DNA of 27,624 nt from Stenotrophomonas sp. UBA7346 (GTDB taxonomy: Bacteria; Pseudomonadota; Gammaproteobacteria; Xanthomonadales; Xanthomonadaceae). The DNA lies in assembly GCA_002471015.1 (NCBI GenBank), contig DKPB01000080.1, positions 1 to 27,624 of the forward strand. Reading direction: 5' to 3'. A program made the translations under genes and the position numbers. The notes beneath the pieces are model-generated. The model made no database searches and was not told where the DNA came from. It saw only the letters and a list, made by a program, of their open reading frames with translations. Below, one piece after another: positions 14,993 through 22,383 of this stretch. The stretch's first letter is position 1. Every line of letters begins with the position of its first letter.

Positions 14993-15849
14993 GGCGCGGC
15001 TGCAGCCTGCTGCAACTGGCGGATACGGGCGACTTCATCCAGCAGTTCGGCCAGCGGCGGGAAATTGAAATCCCGCTCCAGCAGGGTGGGGCGCACCCCG
15101 TGCATGGCGTAGGTATCGGCCAGCAGGGCCCAGACATCGCCTTTCACCGGCATGCCATGGGTGTCGATCTTCAGATCGTCGGCCTCATCGTGATGGCCGG
15201 CGACGTGGTAGCTGGCAATACGCTGCGATGGCAGCCGTGCCAGAAAATCGCGCGCGTCGTAGGCATGGTTGATGGCGTTGACGTAGACGTTGTTGACGTC
15301 CAGCAGCAGGTCGCAATCGGCTTCATCCAGCACCGCGTTGATGAAGCTTGCCTCGTCCATGTCGGCAGCGGGCACGGCGTAATAGGAGGCGTTTTCCACC
15401 GCGATGCGGCGGCCGAGGATGTCCTGGGCCTGGCGGATGCGGGCGGCGACGTGCTGTACCGCTTCGGCGGTGAAGGGCAACGGCAGCAGTTCGTACAGCT
15501 GCGCCTGGTCGCTGCACCAGCTCAGGTGCTCGCTGTACAGCGCCACCTGGTGCTGGTCGAGGAAACGGCGGGTCTGCTCAAGGAAGGCCACGTCCAGTGG
15601 CGCCGGCCCGCCCAGTGACAGCGACAGCCCGTGGCAGCTGAGTGGATGCCGGCGGGAGAGCGTGTGCAGGGCTTCGCCGAGGGCTCCGCCGACGCCTATC
15701 CAGTTGTCCGGTGCACATTCGAGGAAGTCGAATGCACCGGCAGGTGCCTGCTGCAGCTCGGCCAGCAGCGAGCGGCGCAGGCCCAGCCCGGCACTGGCCG
15801 GGGCTGGGCCGCGCGTGCTGACGACGGTGGGATCAGTGCTTGCCGCCAC
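14989..15849 (-). CDS. hvfB: HvfB-type MNIO (DUF692) peptide-modifying oxygenase
   Basis: A TIM-barrel multinuclear non-heme iron-dependent oxidative enzyme (MNIO, formerly DUF692) that should modify Cys residues of the precursor encoded just upstream. I chose the GTG at 15849, with GAGGG five bases upstream, giving 286 aa; it lies inside the last codons of hvfA. Conserved putative metal-site residues are Glu44 (LECAPDNW), His73 (CHGLSLS), Glu107-His108 (SEHLSW), Glu152-Asn153 (VENASYY), Asp184-Asn186 (LLDVNNVYVN), the His215/His219 region (YHVAGHH), Asp229-His231 (DTHGMPV) and Glu259 (LERDFNFP). The frame is open further upstream only because it shadows hvfA. Confidence 0.9.
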   Translation of the reverse strand: MAASTDPTVVSTRGPAPASAGLGLRRSLLAELQQAPAGAFDFLECAPDNWIGVGGALGEALHTLSRRHPLSCHGLSLSLGGPAPLDVAFLEQTRRFLDQHQVALYSEHLSWCSDQAQLYELLPLPFTAEAVQHVAARIRQAQDILGRRIAVENASYYAVPAADMDEASFINAVLDEADCDLLLDVNNVYVNAINHAYDARDFLARLPSQRIASYHVAGHHDEADDLKIDTHGMPVKGDVWALLADTYAMHGVRPTLLERDFNFPPLAELLDEVARIRQLQQAAAAP

Positions 15850-16195
15850 ACTTGCCCTCGCCGCACTTGCCTTCGGCGTGCGCCTTGTCGGCCGCTGCGG
15901 CGTTGTCGGTGCTGGCGTTGTCCGTTGCCGCCTTGCTGGCATCGCTGTTGGCGCTGTCGGTCTTGGCCGCGCCGCACTTGCCTTCGCCACATTTGCCTTC
16001 GGCATGGTGCTTGGCGGCGGTGTCGTCGGCCTGGGTGGTGCTGGCTTGCTTTTCAGCGGTGGGCGGGGTCTGTGTGCTTGCACCGAGGGCATAGCCCTGG
16101 GCCAGGTCGGTGATGGCAAAGGCGGGGGCGGCGATGCCGCCGAGCAGGGCGGCGCCCAGTACAAGGGTGACGGGTTTGCGGATGTCGTTTGCCAA
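15833..16195 (-). CDS. hvfA: HvfA/bufferin-type secreted metal-binding RiPP precursor
   Basis: A 120-aa precursor with a signal peptide (KPVTLVLGAALLGGIAAPAFA, residues 7-27) followed by the family-typical ITDLAQGYALGA. The mature part is low-complexity Ala/Thr/Asp/Lys with two copies of EGKCGEGKCG (66-75 and 108-117). The only four Cys (69, 74, 111, 116) are all in EGKCG motifs. In known relatives (Haemophilus HvfA, Caulobacter bufferins) such Cys are converted by the MNIO enzyme into thio-oxazole or oxazolone-thioamide type groups that bind copper. The start is TTG at 16195 with GGAG seven bases upstream; no ATG exists in frame. hvfB starts inside its 3' end. Confidence 0.88.
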   Translation of the reverse strand: MANDIRKPVTLVLGAALLGGIAAPAFAITDLAQGYALGASTQTPPTAEKQASTTQADDTAAKHHAEGKCGEGKCGAAKTDSANSDASKAATDNASTDNAAAADKAHAEGKCGEGKCGGKH

Positions 16196-16287
16196 GGGAT
16201 AGCTCCGGTAGCGAAGGGGCCGGGGGGAGGCTGGAGCTTAACAAGACCACCGTTGCCGTGGCGCCACCTTGCCATCGTTGGAATGAC

Positions 16288-16310
16288 AACGGGCCCATGA
16301 TGGGCCCGTT
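16288..16310 (-). terminator. hairpin after the RcnB-like gene
   Basis: A perfect 10-bp stem (AACGGGCCCA / TGGGCCCGTT) with a three-base loop starts 21 bases after the stop of the RcnB-like gene on the minus strand. Only a short T-poor tail follows. It also separates that gene from hvfA, so the hvf operon should have its own promoter in 16196-16287; I could not identify it. Confidence 0.6.
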
Positions 16311-16331
16311 GCGGTGCATCGGCGCTGGAGC

Positions 16332-16724
16332 TCAGCGCTGCGCGTTGACGATATCAATGATCAGGCCGGTGGCCACGGCCACCAGGACATAGCGATCATC
16401 GACCTTGCGCCACTCATTGCCGCGGCCGGGCTTGTGCAGGCCTTGCCGGCTGTAATCGGCGACGCGGTTGCCACGCTGGTGCTGCGGCAGCCGTTCGCCC
16501 TTGCGCGGGGCGTGGTGTGCGCTGTTGTTGGAGGCGTGGCGGCTGCCGTTGTGGGCCGTGGCTGCCGGGCCGTTGTTGGCGTGGCGCTGGTTGTGCCGGG
16601 CGCTGCTGCGCTGCGCTTCATCGCGACGCGTGTGGTCGCGATCGCGGTCCTGCGCAGGGGCGGCAAAGGCGCTGGCAGAGGCCAGCAGGCACAGGCTCAG
16701 GACGGTGGCGGCGATACGCTTCAT
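16332..16724 (-). CDS. RcnB-like periplasmic protein, His-rich
   Basis: A 130-aa exported protein: signal peptide MKRIAATVLSLCLLASASAFA, then a basic His/Asn/Arg-rich middle with about ten His, then the RcnB-family C-terminal core (GERLPQHQRG, DYSRQGLHKPGRGNEWRKVDDRYVLVAVATGLI). E. coli RcnB is a periplasmic protein that tunes nickel/cobalt efflux; many family members are general envelope proteins without proven metal role. The ATG at 16724 is preceded by GGGGA at good spacing; an open upstream frame to 16769 lacks a ribosome site and would bury the signal peptide. It sits beside the hvf metal-peptide operon, same strand. Confidence 0.82.
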   Translation of the reverse strand: MKRIAATVLSLCLLASASAFAAPAQDRDRDHTRRDEAQRSSARHNQRHANNGPAATAHNGSRHASNNSAHHAPRKGERLPQHQRGNRVADYSRQGLHKPGRGNEWRKVDDRYVLVAVATGLIIDIVNAQR

Positions 16725-16778
16725 GGGGTTTCCCCGGTGCGCGGCGGAAGCGCTGCGGACGGGTTCCATGCTCGGAAA

Positions 16779-16798
16779 AATTCCGTGAATGCGGAATT
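16779..16798 (-). terminator. AT-rich inverted repeat upstream of the RcnB-like gene (terminator or operator)
   Basis: AATTCCG-tgaatg-CGGAATT is a perfect 7-bp inverted repeat in otherwise GC-rich DNA, flanked by A/T runs on both sides. Read on the minus strand it is followed by five T, so it could end the phoU transcript. Its place 55 bases before the RcnB-like start would equally suit an operator for that gene. Confidence 0.45.
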
Positions 16799-16841
16799 AA
16801 AAAAGCCGAGCGGGGCGTATCACTTTGTACCGGCCTGTATC

Positions 16842-16869
16842 GGCCCGCCACGACGAGGTGTGGCGGACC
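16842..16869 (-). terminator. hairpin downstream of phoU
   Basis: On the minus strand a 10-bp stem (GGTCCGCCAC with GTGGCGGGCC, one G-U pair) begins 24 bases after the phoU stop. A T-run follows only about 40 bases later (16797-16804). It probably marks the 3' end region of the pst-phoU transcript, together with the AT-rich repeat at 16779-16798. Confidence 0.45.
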
Positions 16870-16892
16870 GATGCGAACCGGTCAGGGGTGGC

Positions 16893-17600
16893 TCAGGCGT
16901 GATCGACGGTGCTGGTTTCGTCGCGCTTTTCGCGCGGCGGCAGCGGCGCATCACCGTGCACCAGGAACCAGACGTTCTCGGCGATGTTGGTGGCGTGGTC
17001 GCCGATGCGCTCCAGGTTCTTGGCCATGAACAGCAGGTGCGTGCATGGGGTGATGTTGCGCGGGTCTTCCATCATGTAGGTCAGCAGCTCGCGGAACAGC
17101 GCGGTGTACTGGGCGTCCAGGCGTGCGTCGTCGGCGCGCAGGCTGAGTGCGGCTTCGGCGTCGTTGTCACGGTAGGCCTCCAGCGCACGCCGTACCTGCT
17201 GTGCGGCCAGCCGGCCCAGGGCGCGCAGGCCCTGGATCTGCGGCAGTGGCGGCACGCCGGCCAGGGCGATCGAGCGCTTGGCGACGTTGGCGGCGTAATC
17301 GCCGATGCGTTCGATGTCGGCCGGGATGCGCAGGCCGGCGAGGATCTCGCGCAGGTCGCGGGCCATCGGCCCACGCAGGGCCAGGCGCATCACGTCATGG
17401 CTGATCTGCTGTTCGAGCTGGTCGATGGCTTCGTCGTTGGCGACGATGCGCTGGGCGGCCTTTTCGTCACGGCGTTCGATCACGTCCAGCGCGGCCTCGA
17501 GCTGCGCGACGGACATTTCGCCCATGCGCACGATCTCGGCTACCAGCCGCTGCTGCTCTTCGTCATAGCTCTTGACGATGTGGTCGTTGGGAAGATTCAT
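16893..17600 (-). CDS. phoU: phosphate signalling protein PhoU
   Basis: PhoU represses the PhoR-PhoB phosphate response when phosphate is plentiful, acting at the Pst transporter on the cytoplasmic face. From ATG 17600 it has 235 aa (E. coli 241), composed of two three-helix PhoU repeats with the metal-site motifs ERIGDYAAN (97-105) and ERIGDHATN (197-205). A frame extending upstream to 17762 overlaps pstB and lacks family sequence. It is the last gene of the pst cluster, 154 bp after pstB; that gap holds only a repeated GCCGTCCATGGC and no clear signal. Confidence 0.95.
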   Translation of the reverse strand: MNLPNDHIVKSYDEEQQRLVAEIVRMGEMSVAQLEAALDVIERRDEKAAQRIVANDEAIDQLEQQISHDVMRLALRGPMARDLREILAGLRIPADIERIGDYAANVAKRSIALAGVPPLPQIQGLRALGRLAAQQVRRALEAYRDNDAEAALSLRADDARLDAQYTALFRELLTYMMEDPRNITPCTHLLFMAKNLERIGDHATNIAENVWFLVHGDAPLPPREKRDETSTVDHA

Positions 17601-17754
17601 GGAATGCTCGCTGGAGACTGTTCGGGTGGGACTGCATTCGTTCGGAGCTGCGTTGCCGTCCATGGCGTACATCTGGCTTCGGAGTGCGGCCCGGCCGTCC
17701 ATGGCCAGGCGTCCAGCGGGCAGCGGATCCCTGTACGGTCCGCCTGCGCCAGCC

Positions 17755-18597
17755 TCAGCCAAAGCGACCGGTGATGTAGTCCTCGGTCTGCTGCTTGGAG
17801 GGGTTGGAGAAAATGGTCTCGGTGCGGTCGTGCTCGATCAGGTCGCCCAGGTACATGAAGGCGGTGTAGTCGGACACGCGCGCGGCCTGCTGCATGTTGT
17901 GGGTGACGATGGCGATGGTGTAGTCGTTCTTCAGCTCTTCCACCAGCTGCTCGATGCGGCTGGTCGAGATCGGGTCCAGCGCCGAGGTCGGCTCGTCCAG
18001 CAGCAGCACGTCCGGGCGCAGGGCCACGGCACGGGCGATGCACAGACGCTGCTGCTGGCCACCGGACAGGCCCAGCGCACTCTGGTTGAGCTTGTCCTTC
18101 ACTTCGTCCCACAGCGCGCCCTGGCGCAGGGCCTGCTCGACGCGCACGGTCATGTCGGCCTTGGACAGCTTTTCGTGGTGGCGGATGCCGTAGGCCACGT
18201 TCTCGAAGATGGTCATCGGGAACGGCACCGGCTTCTGGAACACCATGCCCACCTTGGAGCGCAGGCGGTTCATCGGGTACTTGGGTGCGAGGATGTTCTC
18301 GCCGTCCAGCAGCACCTCACCGCGCGCTTCCAGCTTGGGGTAGAGCGCGTAGATGCGGTTGAAGATGCGCAGCAGGGTGGACTTGCCGCAGCCGGAGGGG
18401 CCGATCAGCGCGGTGACGCGCTTTTCCGGAATCTCCAGGTTGATGTTCTTCAACGCATGGAACTTGTCGTAGTAGAAGTCCAGGCCGCGCGCCGCCAGCT
18501 TGACCGGCGCAGGCGTGTGCAGCGACTGGTTGGCGGCGGGCACGTTGATGCGCTGCATCGGGACGGCGTTGCTGAGGTCGTTCATGGGGAGGTCCAT
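17755..18597 (-). CDS. pstB: phosphate ABC transporter ATP-binding protein PstB
   Basis: The ATPase that drives high-affinity phosphate import through PstCA. The 280-aa product shows Walker A GPSGCGKST (66-74), PstB-type Q-loop FQKPVPFPMTI, signature LSGGQ (177-181), Walker B LLLDE with DEPTSALDP (201-209) and H-loop His233. The start lies four bases after the pstA stop; the in-frame ATG at 18585 is an alternative that removes four residues. Neither has a clear Shine-Dalgarno, so translation is probably coupled to pstA. The N-terminal ~30 residues are a non-conserved extension. Confidence 0.96.
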   Translation of the reverse strand: MDLPMNDLSNAVPMQRINVPAANQSLHTPAPVKLAARGLDFYYDKFHALKNINLEIPEKRVTALIGPSGCGKSTLLRIFNRIYALYPKLEARGEVLLDGENILAPKYPMNRLRSKVGMVFQKPVPFPMTIFENVAYGIRHHEKLSKADMTVRVEQALRQGALWDEVKDKLNQSALGLSGGQQQRLCIARAVALRPDVLLLDEPTSALDPISTSRIEQLVEELKNDYTIAIVTHNMQQAARVSDYTAFMYLGDLIEHDRTETIFSNPSKQQTEDYITGRFG

Positions 18598-18601
18598 GGG
18601 A

Positions 18602-19465
18602 TCAATCGTTTGAGATGCGGTTGCGCAACAGCAGGCCGCGCGCGGAGAGGCTGACCAGCAGGACGAACACGGTCAGGACCAGTGCGCCGGCCCAGGCCAG
18701 GACCTGCCAGGATTCGTAGGGGCTGCCGGCAAACTGGTTCATCACCACCGGCACCGAGGCCATCGGCTGGAACACATTGCTGTTCCAGTACTGGTTGCCG
18801 AAGGCGGTGAACAGCAGCGGTGCGGTTTCGCCGGAGATGCGGGCCAGGGCCAGCAGGATGCCGGTGACGATGCCGGCCATGGCACTGCGGTACAGCACCT
18901 GCATGATCACCTTCCACTGCGGTACGCCCAGTGCCAGTGCGGCTTCGCGCATCTGCACCGGCACCAGTCGCAGCATTTCGTCGGTGGTGCGGATCACTAC
19001 CGGCAGCACGATGAACGCCAGCGACAGCGCGCCTGCAAAGGCCGAGAACTGGCCGCCGGTCTGCATCACATACAGGGTGTAGACGAACAGGCCGAGCACG
19101 ATGGACGGTGCCGACAGCAGGATGTCATTGACGAAGCGCACCACGGTGCCGGCCTTGCGGGCATTGCCGTACTCGGCCAGCCAAGTGCCGGCGGCCACGC
19201 CCAGCGGCGTGCCGATGCCGATCGCCAGCGCACACATCACCGCGCTGCCGAAGAAGGCGTTGAGCAGGCCACCTTCCTGCATCGGCGGCGGCGTCATCTT
19301 GGTGAAGAGGTTCAAGTTGATGCCGGGCAGGCCCTTGGACAGCAGCGTCCACAGGATCCAGCCGAGGAAGAACAGGCCGAACAGCGCAGTCGCACAGCCC
19401 AGGAACAGGGCCACGCCATTGGTGATGCGGCGGCGCAGGTACAGGGAGTCAGCGGAAGCGGACAT
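18602..19465 (-). CDS. pstA: phosphate ABC transporter permease PstA
   Basis: An inner-membrane subunit with six predicted helices, 287 aa. The binding-protein-dependent transport motif is seen in REAALALGVPQWKVIMQVL, and the family-typical ARISGETAPLLFTAFGNQYW follows. It forms the channel with PstC. Its ATG shares one base with the pstC stop (TGATG). Confidence 0.95.
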   Translation of the reverse strand: MSASADSLYLRRRITNGVALFLGCATALFGLFFLGWILWTLLSKGLPGINLNLFTKMTPPPMQEGGLLNAFFGSAVMCALAIGIGTPLGVAAGTWLAEYGNARKAGTVVRFVNDILLSAPSIVLGLFVYTLYVMQTGGQFSAFAGALSLAFIVLPVVIRTTDEMLRLVPVQMREAALALGVPQWKVIMQVLYRSAMAGIVTGILLALARISGETAPLLFTAFGNQYWNSNVFQPMASVPVVMNQFAGSPYESWQVLAWAGALVLTVFVLLVSLSARGLLLRNRISND

Positions 19466-20436
19466 CAGTTGCCCTCCTTGCGGGACAGGCGCATCAGCAT
19501 CAGGCGGGCCAGTGCCAGCACCACGAAGGTGACGATGAACAGCACGAAGCCGAGCAGCAGCAGGGCCGAGCGGTAGGTTTCGGTGGCCTCGCCGAAGTCA
19601 TTGGCGATCAGCGCGGCGATGGTGGTGCCCGGTTCCAGCAGCGACGGCGTCAGGCGCACGCTGTTGCCGATCACGAAGGCCACTGCCATGGTTTCACCCA
19701 GCGCACGGCCCAAGCCCAGGAACACACCGCCGATCACCGCCGAGCGGGTATAGGGCAGGACGATGTCCCAGCTCACTTCCCACTTGGTCGAACCCAGTGC
19801 ATAGGCCGATTCCTTCAGGCGGGTGGGAACGGTGAGGAAGACCTCGCGCATCACCGAGGAAATGAAGGGGATGACCATGATCGCCAGCACGAAGCCGGCG
19901 GTGAGCATGCCGATGCCCAGCGGCGGCCCCTGGAACAGCGGGCCGATGATCGGCCATTCGCCCAGGGTTTCGTTGAGGAACGGGGTGACGTATTCGGTCA
20001 TCACCGGCACCAGCACGAACAGGCCCCACATGCCGTAGATGATGGAGGGGATGCCGGCCAGCAGTTCGATGGCGGTGCCGACCGGGCCGCGCAACCAGCG
20101 CGGCGCCACCTCGGTGAGGAAGAAGGCGATGCCAAAGCTCACCGGCACCGCGATCAGCATGGCGATCAGGGCGGTGACGATGGTGCCGTAGATCGGCGCC
20201 AGTGCGCCGAACTTGTTCTCCACCGGATTCCAGTCGGAGGAGTAGAAGAAGCTCAGGCCCTGCTCCTGCAGCGCATGGCGGCCACCCCAGAGCATGGACA
20301 GGGCGGCACTGGCCAGGGCGACCAGGACGAAGATCACGGTGGCGATCAGGAACCAGCGGAACAGCCGGTCGTTTCGTGCATCGCGCAGATCGCGAGAGGT
20401 GGGCGCGGATGCTAGGGACGGTGCAATGGCATTCAT
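19465..20436 (-). CDS. pstC: phosphate ABC transporter permease PstC
   Basis: An inner-membrane permease, 323 aa, six predicted helices after a longer cytoplasmic N-terminus. Family motifs include GIPSIIYGMWGLFVLVP, KESAYALGSTKWEVSWDIVLP (the permease-ATPase contact loop) and GRALGETMAVAFVIGN. The start lies 339 bp from the pstS stop, an unusually long and repeat-filled gap within a pst operon. Confidence 0.95.
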   Translation of the reverse strand: MNAIAPSLASAPTSRDLRDARNDRLFRWFLIATVIFVLVALASAALSMLWGGRHALQEQGLSFFYSSDWNPVENKFGALAPIYGTIVTALIAMLIAVPVSFGIAFFLTEVAPRWLRGPVGTAIELLAGIPSIIYGMWGLFVLVPVMTEYVTPFLNETLGEWPIIGPLFQGPPLGIGMLTAGFVLAIMVIPFISSVMREVFLTVPTRLKESAYALGSTKWEVSWDIVLPYTRSAVIGGVFLGLGRALGETMAVAFVIGNSVRLTPSLLEPGTTIAALIANDFGEATETYRSALLLLGFVLFIVTFVVLALARLMLMRLSRKEGN

Positions 20437-20517
20437 GGCAGCGGCAGGGGCCCGGGAGGATGCGGTGAAATATCAGTCCCTCGATGGAGGGGGTAGCCGT
20501 CGCTTCTGCTTTTGTTC

Positions 20518-20614
20518 GTCATTCCCACGTAGGCGGGGATCGCCTTTAAGCCGTCATTCCCGCGAAGGCGTGAATCGCTTTTAAGCTGTCATTCCCGCGA
20601 AGGCGGGAATCGCT
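20518..20614 (+). repeat. 35-bp tandem repeat (GTCATTCCCGCGAAGGCGGGAATCGC type), three copies
   Basis: Copies start at 20518, 20553 and 20588, exactly 35 bases apart. Each has the palindromic core ATTCCCGC-gaag-GCGGGAAT, least perfect in copy 1, and copies 1 and 2 share a TTTAAG linker. An inverted relative lies at 20706-20731. The core is a dispersed repeat common in Xanthomonadaceae and other proteobacteria. It lies upstream of pstC, between pstS and pstC. Confidence 0.85.
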
Positions 20615-20648
20615 CCTGCCGTTGATGCTGCGTGTGACTTCAACGGCA

Positions 20649-20708
20649 AGGGCAGGAACAAAAGCAAAAGCAACAGCAACAGCAGAATCAAAAGCAGAAT
20701 CAAGAGCG
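20649..20708. repeat. degenerate hexamer tandem repeat
   Basis: About nine purine-rich hexamers of the form (A/C)A(A/C)AGC or AGAATC follow one another in phase (AAAAGC, AACAGC, AGAATC, AAGAGC). The stretch is bounded by the 35-bp repeat array and by its inverted copy. No function is evident; tandem hexamers are prone to copy-number change. Confidence 0.7.
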
Positions 20709-20731
20709 ATCCCCGCCTGCGCGGGGATGAC
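20706..20731 (-). repeat. inverted copy of the 35-bp repeat core
   Basis: Read on the minus strand it is GTCATCCCCGCGCAGGCGGGGATCGC, the same element as the three plus-strand copies at 20518-20614. The block from 20518 to 20731 is therefore flanked by inverted elements, like a REP-bounded unit. Confidence 0.75.
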
Positions 20732-20775
20732 GCACTGGCAAAGGCGGGGCCGCAGGGCGGCCCCGCGCCAGTGCG
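20731..20775 (-). terminator. long hairpin at the 3' end of pstS
   Basis: Two nested perfect stems lie directly after the pstS stop: an outer 9-bp arm pair (20731-20739 with 20767-20775) and an inner 10-bp pair (20744-20753 with 20757-20766), loop AGG. There is no T-run. Such hairpins commonly protect an abundant upstream mRNA while letting less transcription pass to pstCAB-phoU; that role is inferred. Confidence 0.6.
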
Positions 20776-21864
<1,089 letters not shown>

Positions 21865-21918
21865 GCGTCACTCCATAGCGGGAGAAATGCCGGCAGCGCC
21901 GGCGGATGCGGCTATGAA

Positions 21919-21947
21919 ATGATGTTTTTGTTACAGCCTGATTACAT
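21919..21947 (-). promoter_or_regulatory. Pho box array of pstS (lipoprotein)
   Basis: On the minus strand three 7-mers, ATGTAAT, CTGTAAC and ACATCAT, follow at 11-bp intervals with 4-bp spacers CAGG and AAAA. The PhoB consensus is two CTGTCAT repeats with a 4-bp AT-rich spacer. CTGTAAC matches five of seven, ACATCAT four of seven. The array ends 54 bases before the start codon. Confidence 0.65.
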
Positions 21948-22058
21948 CGTGAAAAAAATCTGAAAAAGGCAACAGAATCAATGGCCCTCGTAGCGACGAA
22001 AGCGGCAGAAAATCGCCCTGGCCAAGGTGTTGATGACACAGTTGGGAAGCACGGAAGG

Positions 22059-22288
22059 GTAGTGCCGAACCATGCTCGGCAGGGGCTTGTCCGGTAAGGC
22101 CCCAGCGGAGCATGGCTCCGCTCTAAAGATGAAGCGAGGTAGTGCCGAGCCATGCTCGGCAAGCGGCTTACCCGGTAAAGCCCCAGCGGAGCACGGCTCC
22201 GCTCTACAGATGAAGCGAGGTAGTGCCGAGCCATGCTCGGCAAGCGGCTTGCCCGGTAAAGCCCCAGCGGAGCATGGCTCCGCTTTAC
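22059..22288. repeat. tandem array of three SMAG dimers
   Basis: Three units start at 22059, 22139 and 22220 (spacing 80 and 81 bases). Each has a left GTAGTGCCGAGCCATGCTCGGCA palindrome (unit 1 has one change), a ~24-base linker, and a right palindrome with stem AGCGGAGC-(a/c)-GGCTCCGCT ending in a reversed GTAG-like head. Units 2 and 3 are nearly identical. The array fills most of the gap between the two pstS genes. Open reading frames across it encode repetitive peptide and are artefacts. Confidence 0.9.
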
Positions 22289-22314
22289 ATGGGGCTGGGC
22301 TTGATGGGGGCCTC

Positions 22315-22347
22315 AAAAAAAAGGCGCGGATCGCTCGATCCGCGCCT
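22315..22347 (-). terminator. rho-independent terminator of the periplasmic pstS
   Basis: A perfect 12-bp stem (AGGCGCGGATCG and complement, 22322-22347) is followed on the minus strand by a run of eight T. It lies 37 bases after the stop of the upstream pstS. This is the strongest terminator in the window and makes that pstS a separate transcription unit from the lipoprotein pstS and pstCAB-phoU. Confidence 0.93.
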
Positions 22348-22383
22348 GAGGCGACGAGGGAGAGGGTCCCGTCGGCTCTACAC

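Noticed and set aside
15850..16275. Upstream extension of the DUF692 frame
   Set aside because: It is an overlapping frame of hvfA giving Pro/Arg/Thr-rich sequence; homology starts after 15849.
17601..17762. Upstream extension of phoU
   Set aside because: No PhoU homology, overlaps the pstB 3' end; ATG 17600 gives the normal length.
22059..22316. Repetitive open reading frames and a possible CRISPR array
   Set aside because: The repeats are about 80 bp, palindromic and without unique spacers; the peptides (repeated AEHGSAL-type) arise from SMAG DNA. No cas genes nearby.
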